Below are positions 7,721 through 15,256 of a stretch of DNA of 33,016 bases, piece after piece (the first letter of the stretch is position 1; each line of letters begins with the position of its first letter). The DNA lies in the NCBI GenBank assembly GCA_019745365.1, contig JAIETI010000026.1:1-33016 (forward strand). The letters run 5' to 3'. A model generated the notes under the pieces. It was not told the origin of the DNA. It saw nothing but the letters and a program-made list of their open reading frames with translations, and did not search any database. The position numbers and the translations under genes were made by a program. Origin of the DNA: Gemmatimonadaceae bacterium (GTDB taxonomy: Bacteria; Gemmatimonadota; Gemmatimonadetes; Gemmatimonadales; Gemmatimonadaceae).

Positions 7721-8676
7721 GCCACACCCTCCCGCGCAATGCGGGCGCGCCGCTCGATCTCGACCTCGTGCTCGCCACGCGGGTGAACAAGAGCGCGGCT
7801 GAGCGTCGCGCAGCGACGATCCCCACGCGGCGCACCGTCAAGAAAGAGTGGCAGGCGGCATGGTTGCTCCGCGCGATCACCCTGATGGACCTCACCACGC
7901 TCTCCGGCGACGACACCGCGGGGAATGTGAAGCGACTCTGCGCCAAGGCGAGGCATCCGCTGCGTGATGATCTCGTCGACGCACTCGGCGTGCGCTCGCT
8001 CGGCATCACTGTCGGTGCGGTGTGCGTGTACCACCAGCTCGTGCCTGTCGCCGTCGAAGCCCTCGGCGAGAGCGGGATTCCCGTCGCGGCGGTCTCGACT
8101 GGTTTCCCGGCGGGGCTTTCACCCTTCGCGCAGCGCGTGGCGGAGATCAAGGAATCGGTCGCGGCGGGCGCGCGCGAGATCGACATCGTGATCACGCGCT
8201 CGCATGTGCTCACGGGCGACTGGCGGGCGCTCTACGAGGAAGTGGCAGCGTTCCGCGCGGCGTGCGGCGAGGCGCACCTGAAAGCGATCCTCGCGACGGG
8301 CGAACTCGCAACGCTCACCAATGTCGCGCGGGCTTCGCTCGTGGCGATGATGGCCGGCGCGGACTTCATCAAGACGAGCACCGGCAAGGAGGGGACCAAC
8401 GCGACGCTCCCCTTCGCGCTCGTGATGTGCCGCATGATCCGTGAGTATCAGGCGCGGACGGGGTTCCTCGTGGGCTTCAAGCCCGCGGGTGGGATCCGCA
8501 CCGCGAAGCAGTCACTCGACTATCTGCTCCTCATGAAGGAGGAGCTCGGTGATCGCTGGCTCCAGCCCGATCTCTTCCGCTTCGGGGCGAGCTCGCTGCT
8601 GACCGATATCGAGCGCCAGTTGGAGATGTTCGTGACGGGCCGCTATGCCGCGGCCCATCGCCACCCTATGCCCTGA
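7717..8676 (+). CDS. deoC: Deoxyribose-phosphate aldolase
   Basis: Class I aldolase that splits 2-deoxyribose-5-phosphate into acetaldehyde and glyceraldehyde-3-phosphate. 319 residues from the GTG at 7717, which overlaps the asnS stop; an upstream in-frame extension inside asnS is rejected. Catalytic residues are in place: Schiff-base Lys219 in ADFIKTSTGK, proton-relay Lys255 in FKPAGGIRT and Asp156 in EIDIVI. TTLSGDDTAGNV near the N-terminus is the usual family opening. The length resembles the long (human DERA-like, about 318 residue) type rather than the shorter 220-260 residue bacterial forms. Five bases separate it from an aldehyde dehydrogenase that could consume the acetaldehyde. Phosphopentomutase and cytidine deaminase, which feed the same pathway, are encoded in the operon at 11938-20404. 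Confidence 0.95.
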   Translation: MSHTLPRNAGAPLDLDLVLATRVNKSAAERRAATIPTRRTVKKEWQAAWLLRAITLMDLTTLSGDDTAGNVKRLCAKARHPLRDDLVDALGVRSLGITVGAVCVYHQLVPVAVEALGESGIPVAAVSTGFPAGLSPFAQRVAEIKESVAAGAREIDIVITRSHVLTGDWRALYEEVAAFRAACGEAHLKAILATGELATLTNVARASLVAMMAGADFIKTSTGKEGTNATLPFALVMCRMIREYQARTGFLVGFKPAGGIRTAKQSLDYLLLMKEELGDRWLQPDLFRFGASSLLTDIERQLEMFVTGRYAAAHRHPMP

Positions 8677-8681
8677 CCGCC

Positions 8682-11069
8682 ATGGCGACCGTTGCCGAGA
8701 TCTTTCAGACGATGGAGTACGGGCCTGCGCCGGAGGCGGATGGTCCGGCCCGTGCATGGCTCACGCAGCATGGTGGGCGCTTCGGCCACTTCATCGGTGG
8801 ACAGTTCACGAAGGTGGGGACCACCTTCGACGTGATCGATCCCTCGACCGCGCAGCGGCTCGCGCAGGTCACGCAGGGGACGACCAAGGACGTCGATGCC
8901 GCGGTCGCCGCCGCGCGCAAAGCGCTCCCCGCGTGGAAGAAGCTGAGCGGCCACGCGCGCGCGAAGCATCTCTACGCGCTCGCTCGCATGGTGCAGAAGC
9001 ATGCGCGGCTGTTCGCGGTGGTGGAATCGCTCGACAACGGGAAGTCGATCCGCGAGACGCGCGATCTCGACATCCCACTCGTGGCGCGGCACTTCTATCA
9101 CCATGCGGGGTGGGCGCAGCTCGCCGCGACGGAGTTCCCTGGCTACGAGGGCGTCGGCGTGGTCGGGCAGATCATCCCGTGGAACTTCCCGCTTCTGATG
9201 TTGGGGTGGAAGATCGCCCCCGCGCTCGCGGCGGGGAACACGGTGGTGCTCAAGCCCGCGGAGTTCACCCCACTCACCGCGCTGCTCTTCGCGGAGCTCG
9301 CCTCGCAGGCGGGGCTCCCCGACGGCGTGGTCAATGTGATCACCGGCGATGGTCGTACCGGTGCTGCGCTGGTGGAGCACCCGAAGGTGGATAAGATCGC
9401 GTTCACCGGCTCGACCGACGTGGGGCGCATCATCCGTCGCGCGACGGCGGGGAGCGGGAAGAAACTCTCGCTCGAACTCGGTGGGAAGAGTCCGTTCATC
9501 GTGTACGAGGACGCCGATCTCGACGCTGCGGTCGAGGGCGTGGTCGACGCGATCTGGTTCAATCAGGGGCAGGTCTGCTGCGCGGGCTCGCGCCTGCTGG
9601 TGCAGGAAGGGATCGCCGAGCGGATGATTGCGAAGTTGAAGGCGCGCATGGAGCGGCTGCGCGTCGGGAAGCCGCTGGATAAGACGGTGGACATGGGCGC
9701 GATCGTCGCACCGGATCAGCTCGATCGCATCCGCACCTTGGTCGAGAAGGGGCGCGACGAAGGTGCCGAGGTCTGGCAGCCGAGTTGGGCGGTGCCGACG
9801 CAGGGGTATTTCTATCCTCCCACGCTCTGCACGAATGTCGAGCCGGCGAGCACCATTGCACAGATCGAGATCTTCGGGCCGGTGTTGGTCGCGATGACCT
9901 TCCGCACGCCGGAAGAATCGGTGGCCCTCGCGAACAACACGCCCTTCGGCCTCGCCGCGAGCGTCTGGAGTGAGAACATCAATCTTGCGCTCGACATCGC
10001 GCCCAAGCTGAAGGCCGGCGTGGTGTGGATCAACGCGACGAATCTGTTCGACGCGAGTGCCGGTTTTGGCGGCTACCGCGAGAGCGGCTTCGGCCGCGAA
10101 GGCGGCCGCGAGGGGATGTACGAGTATCTGAAGCCCACGCCGACCCCCGGAGTCGTTCCTGTCGTTCCTGTCGTTCCTGCAGTTGCTGTGGTTCCGGCGG
10201 CGCGGTCGACACCGCCGCACAGCGGCGCGGTCGACCGCACCGCCAAACTCTACATCGGCGGCAAGCAAGCCCGCCCCGACGCCACCTACATGCGCCCGGT
10301 GTACGGCCCGAAGGGCGCGCTCGTGGGTGAGGTCGGCGATGGGAACCGGAAGGACCTGCGCAACGCCGTCGAGGCCGCGCACGCGGCGTGGAAGGGATGG
10401 TCGAAGGCGACGGGGCACGCGCGAGCGCAGATCCTCTACTACATCGGCGAAAATCTCAGCGCGCGGCGCGACGAGTTCGCGGCGCGCCTGCGCGCGATGA
10501 CCGGCGCGACCGCGAAGGTCGCGGGTGCCGAGGTCGATGCGGCGGTCTCACGCTTCTTCACCTACGCGTCGTGGGCGGACAAGTACGACGGTGCGGTCCA
10601 CAACGTGCCGATCCGGGGCGTCGCGCTCGCGATGCACGAGCCGATCGGTGTGGTGGGCGTCGCCTGTCCTGATGAGGCGCCGCTCCTCGGCTTCGTCTCG
10701 CTCGTCGCGCCGTTGATCGCGACCGGGAACTGCGTGGTCGCGGTGCCGAGCGAGCGCTGGCCGCTCGCGGCGACCGATCTCTATCAGGTGTTCGACACGT
10801 CGGACGTGCCGGGCGGGGTGATCAACATCGTCACCGGTGCGCGCGATCCGCTCGCACTCGTGCTCGCGGAACACGACGACGTCGAAGGACTCTGGTACCG
10901 GGGCTCGCACGCGGGCGCGACCGCGGTGGAGCGTGCCTCGGCCGCAAACATGAAGCGCACCTGGGCGCGTTGGACGCCGAGCGACTGGGCGCGGCCGGAG
11001 GCGGAGGGGCGCGAGTTCCTGCGTGAAGCGGTGCAGGTGAAGAACATCTGGATCCCGTACGGGGAGTGA
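8682..11069 (+). CDS. Two-domain aldehyde dehydrogenase (ALDH16-type)
   Basis: 795 residues comprising two ALDH modules. The first (about 1-485) is a complete NAD(P)-dependent enzyme: IIPWNFPLLM, LKPAE, FTGSTDVGR, general base Glu265 in LELGGKSP and nucleophile Cys299 in NQGQVCCAGSR. A VVP-repeat linker (491-505) follows. The second module (about 520-795) keeps ALDH landmarks (LYIGGKQARP, EPIGVVGVACPDEAPLLG, GVINIVTGARDPLA) but lacks a catalytic Glu/Cys core, and it ends in VKNIWIPYGE. A length near 800 with a degenerate second domain matches the known ALDH16 family of animals and some bacteria, here with the first active site intact. Position right after deoC suggests acetaldehyde as substrate, giving acetate (inference). 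A fusion of two separate tandem ALDHs is the alternative reading. Confidence 0.9.
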   Translation: MATVAEIFQTMEYGPAPEADGPARAWLTQHGGRFGHFIGGQFTKVGTTFDVIDPSTAQRLAQVTQGTTKDVDAAVAAARKALPAWKKLSGHARAKHLYALARMVQKHARLFAVVESLDNGKSIRETRDLDIPLVARHFYHHAGWAQLAATEFPGYEGVGVVGQIIPWNFPLLMLGWKIAPALAAGNTVVLKPAEFTPLTALLFAELASQAGLPDGVVNVITGDGRTGAALVEHPKVDKIAFTGSTDVGRIIRRATAGSGKKLSLELGGKSPFIVYEDADLDAAVEGVVDAIWFNQGQVCCAGSRLLVQEGIAERMIAKLKARMERLRVGKPLDKTVDMGAIVAPDQLDRIRTLVEKGRDEGAEVWQPSWAVPTQGYFYPPTLCTNVEPASTIAQIEIFGPVLVAMTFRTPEESVALANNTPFGLAASVWSENINLALDIAPKLKAGVVWINATNLFDASAGFGGYRESGFGREGGREGMYEYLKPTPTPGVVPVVPVVPAVAVVPAARSTPPHSGAVDRTAKLYIGGKQARPDATYMRPVYGPKGALVGEVGDGNRKDLRNAVEAAHAAWKGWSKATGHARAQILYYIGENLSARRDEFAARLRAMTGATAKVAGAEVDAAVSRFFTYASWADKYDGAVHNVPIRGVALAMHEPIGVVGVACPDEAPLLGFVSLVAPLIATGNCVVAVPSERWPLAATDLYQVFDTSDVPGGVINIVTGARDPLALVLAEHDDVEGLWYRGSHAGATAVERASAANMKRTWARWTPSDWARPEAEGREFLREAVQVKNIWIPYGE
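10152..10196 (+). repeat. In-frame 9-nt tandem repeat coding a VVP linker
   Basis: Three perfect copies of GTCGTTCCT (10152-10178) followed by two degenerate 9-nt copies. They encode VVP three times, then AVA and VVP, at residues 491-505 between the two ALDH modules. The same 9-mer occurs in the intergenic tract upstream of miaB (20434-20442). Confidence 0.9.
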
Positions 11070-11070
11070 G

Positions 11071-11871
11071 CTAGGCCTCCCCGCGTTTCACCTCGTCCCA
11101 GAGCGGGTCGAGCACGGCCAGCCCCGCGGTTCGCACGTCGATCCCACGTGCCGCGGCGAGCCGCTCGATCCCTTCGAAACGCCGCTGGAACTTTGCGTTC
11201 GCCTTGTCGAGCGCGAGCGAAGGGTGCACGCCGCACTTCCGCGCGAGGTTCACCACGGCGAAGAGCAGATCGCCGAGTTCTCCCTCGAGCGCGGCGTGGC
11301 CTGGATCGCCGCTCGGTACGCCGTGGGTCGGGAAGTCGTGGCCGTGTGCCGCGATCACCTCCTCGACCTCGGCGAGCTCCTCGCGCACCTTCGCGGCGGG
11401 ACCGGTCGCATCGGGCCAATCGAAGCCGACCCCCGCGGCGCGTTCCTGCAAGCGGTGCGCACGGTGAAGCGGGGGTAATGCCTCCGGCAGCCCCTCGGCG
11501 ATCGAGCGTCGCCCCTTCGCCTTCATCTGCTCCCATGGTTCGCGATCGGTGCCGGCGCGCTCGCCGTACAGCCACGGATGCCGCACCGTCATCTTGTGCA
11601 CGAGCGAGCCGGCGACGTGCCCCGCATCGAAAGCGCCCCGTTCTTCCGCGATCACCGCGTGGAAGAGCACCTGGAGGAGCACATCGCCGAGCTCGCCGAC
11701 CATCGCGTGGTCGTCGCCGTCGCGGAGCGCGTCGTCGAGTTCGTGCATCTCCTCGTTGAGATACGGACGGAGCGAATCGTGCGTCTGCGCACGGTCCCAG
11801 GCATCGCGGGCGCGGAGGTCGCGCATGATGGCGAGGGCGTCGTCGAGCGCAGCGCGGGGGAGATCGGGCAT
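11071..11871 (-). CDS. mazG: Nucleoside triphosphate pyrophosphohydrolase MazG
   Basis: 266 residues, close to the 263 of E. coli MazG, with two tandem all-alpha MazG domains. It hydrolyses NTPs and dNTPs to NMP and pyrophosphate, acting as a house-cleaning enzyme and affecting (p)ppGpp levels in some bacteria. Domain 1 has the metal-binding EEMHELDDAL and ELGDVLLQVLFHA. Domain 2 has EELAEVEEVI and ELGDLLFAVVNLARK, with the usual VGFDW block between them. The start ATG gives MPDLPRAALDDALAIMRDLR, matching the family N-terminus. It is a lone minus-strand gene. Its stop codon sits one base from the ALDH stop (convergent), and its start is divergent from the acyltransferase operon with about 66 bases between them. 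Confidence 0.95.
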   Translation of the reverse strand: MPDLPRAALDDALAIMRDLRARDAWDRAQTHDSLRPYLNEEMHELDDALRDGDDHAMVGELGDVLLQVLFHAVIAEERGAFDAGHVAGSLVHKMTVRHPWLYGERAGTDREPWEQMKAKGRRSIAEGLPEALPPLHRAHRLQERAAGVGFDWPDATGPAAKVREELAEVEEVIAAHGHDFPTHGVPSGDPGHAALEGELGDLLFAVVNLARKCGVHPSLALDKANAKFQRRFEGIERLAAARGIDVRTAGLAVLDPLWDEVKRGEA

Positions 11872-11903
11872 CGGCGGGAGCGGTGAGAGGGCAGTCGCGT
11901 CCG

Positions 11904-11909
11904 TATCTT
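11904..11909 (+). promoter_or_regulatory. Candidate -10 element (TATCTT) of the 11938-20404 operon
   Basis: TATCTT lies in the mazG/MBOAT divergent gap, 28 bases before the GTG start of the acyltransferase gene, giving a leader of about 20 bases. No good -35 is seen at the expected distance. It is the only AT-rich hexamer in an otherwise very GC-rich gap. Confidence 0.3.
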
Positions 11910-11937
11910 AAGTGCCGTCCCCTCGCCCCGCGTCCTC

Positions 11938-13317
11938 GTGCTCTTCACCAGTTGGCCCTTTGTCGGCTTCGTGGTCGTCGTCGCGTCGCTCTACTACGCG
12001 CCGGGGGTGCGCCGTGCGCAGCTGCCGCTGCTCGTCGTGGCGTCGGTGGGGCTGTACGCGTGGTTGGTGGGCCCGATGGCGTGGTTGTTGGTCCTCGCCG
12101 GGGTGATCACCACCGTGACCAGTGCGCAGGTGTCTGCGACCGAGATGCACACGCGGCGTCGCGCGTGGGCCGTGGTCGGCGTCGCGGCGAATCTCGCCGT
12201 GCTCGTCTGGTTCAAGTACGCGCGCTTGTTCGCGCCAATGCTACCGGCGGCCTCCACCATCGGGAGTTGGGCGACGCTCCCGATCCCCGCAGGGCTCTCC
12301 TTCTTCACCTTCCACGGCATCTCGCTGGTGGTCGATGTCTGGCGGGGCGCGTGGACCCCACCGCGTGGTGCGCGGCACAGCATGCAGAGCGCGTTCTATC
12401 TCACCTTCTTCCCGCAGCTCGTAGCGGGACCGATCGTGCGGGCGCGCGACGTGCTGCCACAGGTCGCGCCCAAAGCGTTCACGGCGATCGCGTGGCCCAC
12501 CGTGCGTCGCGCGCTGATCGTCGGCGCCTATCTCAAGCTCGTCGTGGCGGACCATCTCGTGGCGTACACGCTCGGTATGGACGGCGCCGTCGCGGCCGGG
12601 CTCCCCGGCGTGAACCTCGCGGCGATGCTCGTTGCCTACGCGGCGCAGCTCTTCGCTGACTTCGCGGCGTACTCGAGCATCGCCATCGGACTCGCCGCGC
12701 TCTTCGGCTACACGCTCCCGCGCAATTTCGCGTATCCGTATCTCGCGTGCTCGTTGCGGGATTTCTGGCGGCGGTGGCACATCTCGCTGGGGACGTGGCT
12801 CCGCGACTACCTCTACCTCCCGCTCGGTGGCGATCGGCGGGGCAGGGCGCGAACGGCGATCAACCTGATCCTCGTGGTCACCCTCGCGGGGCTCTGGCAC
12901 GGGGCCGCGTGGGGATTCGCGCTCTGGGGCGCGTGGAGCGGCGTCGGTCTCGTCGTCGAGCGGGCGTTGTCGCGCGCATCCTGGAGCGACTCGCGCTCGG
13001 GGCAGTTGCTGCGCTGGCTCGCGGTCATCACCTACGTGACGATCGGCTGGCTCTTCTTCCGGCTCGGTGATGTGGCTGCGGCCCTCACCTACCTCCGGGC
13101 AATCGTCGCGCGGTCAGCGGCGGCGCCGGATGTCTTCTCGCTGCTGAGTATCGCCTGGTTCCTCCTCCCCGTAGTGCTCTACCACTGGTGGGGCGCGCTG
13201 CGTGAGTCACATCCCGCGCGTCGGCCGGCGGTGGTCGACGCGCTGCTGGGGGTGCTCATCGCGTGGACGGTGCTCGACGCCGCGCCACCGACTCCCTTCA
13301 TCTACTTCCAGTTCTGA
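11938..13317 (+). CDS. Membrane-bound O-acyltransferase (MBOAT, AlgI/PatA-like)
   Basis: 459 residues with about ten membrane helices. It begins MLFTSWPFVGFVVVVASLYY, the usual MBOAT opening (compare MLFNSxxF), which supports the GTG start; no in-frame ATG or GTG lies just upstream. Family motifs: FFPQLVAGPIVRARDVLPQ, WRRWHISLGTWLRDYLYLPL with His281, and the invariant active-site His321 in LAGLWHGAAWGFALWG. Enzymes of this type move acyl (usually acetyl) groups across the inner membrane onto polysaccharides such as alginate, cellulose or peptidoglycan. The next gene, overlapping by one base, encodes an SGNH-like protein, the usual periplasmic partner in such systems. The acceptor is unknown. 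Alanine racemase two genes on hints at peptidoglycan (inference). Confidence 0.93.
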   Translation: MLFTSWPFVGFVVVVASLYYAPGVRRAQLPLLVVASVGLYAWLVGPMAWLLVLAGVITTVTSAQVSATEMHTRRRAWAVVGVAANLAVLVWFKYARLFAPMLPAASTIGSWATLPIPAGLSFFTFHGISLVVDVWRGAWTPPRGARHSMQSAFYLTFFPQLVAGPIVRARDVLPQVAPKAFTAIAWPTVRRALIVGAYLKLVVADHLVAYTLGMDGAVAAGLPGVNLAAMLVAYAAQLFADFAAYSSIAIGLAALFGYTLPRNFAYPYLACSLRDFWRRWHISLGTWLRDYLYLPLGGDRRGRARTAINLILVVTLAGLWHGAAWGFALWGAWSGVGLVVERALSRASWSDSRSGQLLRWLAVITYVTIGWLFFRLGDVAAALTYLRAIVARSAAAPDVFSLLSIAWFLLPVVLYHWWGALRESHPARRPAVVDALLGVLIAWTVLDAAPPTPFIYFQF

Positions 13318-14147
13318 TGCGCGCGCTCGTGATCGGATGCGTGGCGACGCTCGGCGTGTGGACCACTGCGGCCCGCCTCGCGCCGCCCGCACCGGCGCTC
13401 CCGACGCCGGCGCTGCAGAATGCGATCGCGGTGGAACGTCTCGTGCGCGGTGCGCACGCTCCACGCGTGCTCGTGCTCGGGTCGTCGCTCGCGGCACGGG
13501 TGCCCAGTGCGCTGATCGGCGACGATGCGATGGTGATCGGGCTGAGTGGCGGCTCCGGTGCCGCCGCGGTCGCCCTCGCCGACGCGGCGGGCGTACGGCC
13601 GACCGTGGCGATCGTGGAGCTGCAGCGGCTTGGGATGCCGGCGCCGAACGGGTGGGCGGATTCGCTGGTGCGCGCTGCGCGGAGTGATCGGCGCGCTCGC
13701 GTGGCGTTCTTCGATCAGGAGCATCGGCCCGCGACGCTCGCCTTGTCGGCGATCGCGCGCACGAGTGCGCGGGTCCGGCGGTGGCTGTCGACGGAGTCGC
13801 AGCGACGCGAGACCGAAGCGAGGGCGGCCCACGCGTACGGTCCAGTCGCCGACGCTGCGTCGGACACCGCGTTCGCCGAGGCACAACGTCGGCTCACACG
13901 GTGGCGGGAGCAGGGCACTCGGGTGTACCTGATCGAGCTCCCGGTCCACGAGGCGAGCGCGATCACGCCGACCCTTCGCGCAGCGATCGACCGCGCGTTT
14001 CCGGCGAGCGAGTTCCCACGCGTCGCGCATCCACCCGGCGGGTACCCGACCAGCGACGGCCGCCATCTGGAGCCCGAGGCCGCCGCCCGCGTGGCGCAGG
14101 CGATCGCCGTTGCCGCTCTCTCGGAGCCCCGCTACACTCCGCGATGA
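13317..14147 (+). CDS. SGNH-hydrolase-like protein, probable partner of the MBOAT
   Basis: 276 residues from the ATG at 13317, which shares one base with the preceding stop (TGATG). A short hydrophobic N-terminus (MRALVIGCVATLGVWTTAA) would act as signal peptide or anchor, placing the rest in the periplasm. The first conserved block, VLVLGSSLAARV, has the nucleophile candidate Ser56/Ser57, followed by GLSGGSG. The last block, SDGRHLEPEAAARVAQ, contains Asp247 and His250 in the D-x-x-H arrangement of SGNH esterases and acetyltransferases (AlgJ/AlgX/PatB/DltD-like). Overall similarity to a named family is weak, so the call rests on these blocks and on the tight MBOAT pairing. It probably receives acyl groups from, or completes transfer for, the MBOAT. 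The stop overlaps alr by ATGA. Confidence 0.68.
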   Translation: MRALVIGCVATLGVWTTAARLAPPAPALPTPALQNAIAVERLVRGAHAPRVLVLGSSLAARVPSALIGDDAMVIGLSGGSGAAAVALADAAGVRPTVAIVELQRLGMPAPNGWADSLVRAARSDRRARVAFFDQEHRPATLALSAIARTSARVRRWLSTESQRRETEARAAHAYGPVADAASDTAFAEAQRRLTRWREQGTRVYLIELPVHEASAITPTLRAAIDRAFPASEFPRVAHPPGGYPTSDGRHLEPEAAARVAQAIAVAALSEPRYTPR

Positions 14148-15256
14148 TGACGCCCGCTCTCCATTCTCGCGCCCAACTCGAGGTCGATCTCGCCGCGCTC
14201 GTTCGGAACGCCCGTGCCTGCGCCGCCCACGCGGCGCGTCCGGTGCTCCCGATGATCAAGGCGGACGCGTATGGACTCGGCGCGGTCGCCTGCGCCCGTG
14301 CGCTCGAGGTGGTCGAGCCGTGGGCGTACGGCGTCGCGACCGTGAGTGAGGGAGAGGAGCTGCGGGCTGCGGGGATCACTCGGCGCATCCTGATCTTCAC
14401 GCCGCTCACCCCAGCCGACCTGGCTCGCGCGCACCACGCGCGACTCACCCCCACGTTGGGGAGCGCGACCGCGATCGCCGACTGGCGCGCCATCGGTGGC
14501 GGCGCGTGGCATCTCGCGATCGAGACGGGGATGGCCCGTGCGGGCGTACGCTGGGATGAGCTCGCGACCCTCCCAACGGACGCGCTCGCGTCGCTCGAGG
14601 GAGCGTTCACGCATTTCCATTCCGCCGAGCGCCCCGATGGCTCGCGCGAGCTGCAGGAGACGCGTTTCCGCGAGGCGCTCGCGGCGCTGCCATCGCGGCC
14701 CACCGTGCTGCATGCGGAAAACTCGGCGGGGCTCGCGCGCCGTGCGCCGAGCGAGTGGGACGTGGTGCGCCCCGGCGTGTTCTTGTATGGCGTCGGGAGT
14801 GGCGACGGTGCCGCGCTCACCCCCGAGCCGGTGGCGCATCTCCGAGCGCCGATCGTCGAGCTGCACACATTGCGCGCGGGCGAGACCGTCTCGTACGACG
14901 CGACGTGGCGCGCCCCGATCGACGGGCGGCGGATCGCGACGCTCGCCATGGGGTATGCCGATGGATACCGCCGCGCGCTCTCGAATCGCGGCACCGCGCT
15001 CATCCATGGACAACCGGCACCGATCGTGGGACTCGTGACGATGGACATGACGATGGTCGATGTCACCGATGTCACCGATGTCACCGATGTCGCCGACGCG
15101 GTCGGCGTCGGGACGGTGGCGACTGTGCTCGGGCGAGACGGGAGCGCACTCCTCACCCTTGAGGAGGTCGCGCGCACGGCCGAGCTGTCGCCGTACGAGC
15201 TGTTGACCGGGCTGCGCCAGCGCGCCGACCGCGTGTACACCGGCGGGGGCGCGTGA
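14144..15256 (+). CDS. alr: Alanine racemase
   Basis: PLP-dependent fold-III enzyme making D-alanine for peptidoglycan, 370 residues. The start is the ATG at 14144 (ATGATG; the second ATG is also possible); a far longer in-frame extension inside the upstream gene is rejected. The PLP lysine is Lys39 in PMIKADAYGLGA and the second catalytic base is Tyr251 in ETVSYDATWRAP. Other family blocks: AIETGMARAGVR, FTHFHSAE, RPGVFLYGV, TLAMGYADGYRRAL and the C-terminal SPYELLTGLRQRADRVYTG. The beta-domain loop after MDMTMVDVTDV is enlarged by a 9-nt tandem repeat (residues 306-317). Overlapping ATGA upstream and GTGA downstream indicates translational coupling within the operon. Confidence 0.95.
   Translation: MMTPALHSRAQLEVDLAALVRNARACAAHAARPVLPMIKADAYGLGAVACARALEVVEPWAYGVATVSEGEELRAAGITRRILIFTPLTPADLARAHHARLTPTLGSATAIADWRAIGGGAWHLAIETGMARAGVRWDELATLPTDALASLEGAFTHFHSAERPDGSRELQETRFREALAALPSRPTVLHAENSAGLARRAPSEWDVVRPGVFLYGVGSGDGAALTPEPVAHLRAPIVELHTLRAGETVSYDATWRAPIDGRRIATLAMGYADGYRRALSNRGTALIHGQPAPIVGLVTMDMTMVDVTDVTDVTDVADAVGVGTVATVLGRDGSALLTLEEVARTAELSPYELLTGLRQRADRVYTGGGA
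15059..15094 (+). repeat. In-frame 9-nt tandem repeat in alr
   Basis: Three perfect copies of GATGTCACC (15059-15085) plus a fourth, GATGTCGCC. They code DVT three times and then DVA, residues 306-317. In other alanine racemases this loop normally has one VDVT followed by a short GD-type turn. Confidence 0.85.

Noticed and set aside
10152-10196. CRISPR or transposon-end origin for the VVP repeat
   Set aside because: Units are only 9 nt with no spacers, no inverted ends and no mobile-element gene nearby.
8643-10418. Long open frame on the minus strand opposite the ALDH gene (about 590 codons)
   Set aside because: Its translation is rich in Arg, His and Asp with no recognisable domain. The plus-strand ALDH is strongly conserved here. 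Such antisense frames are expected at this GC content.
13781-14143. N-terminal extension of alanine racemase
   Set aside because: It lies inside the SGNH-like gene in another frame and has no family similarity. The ATG at 14144 gives the normal length.
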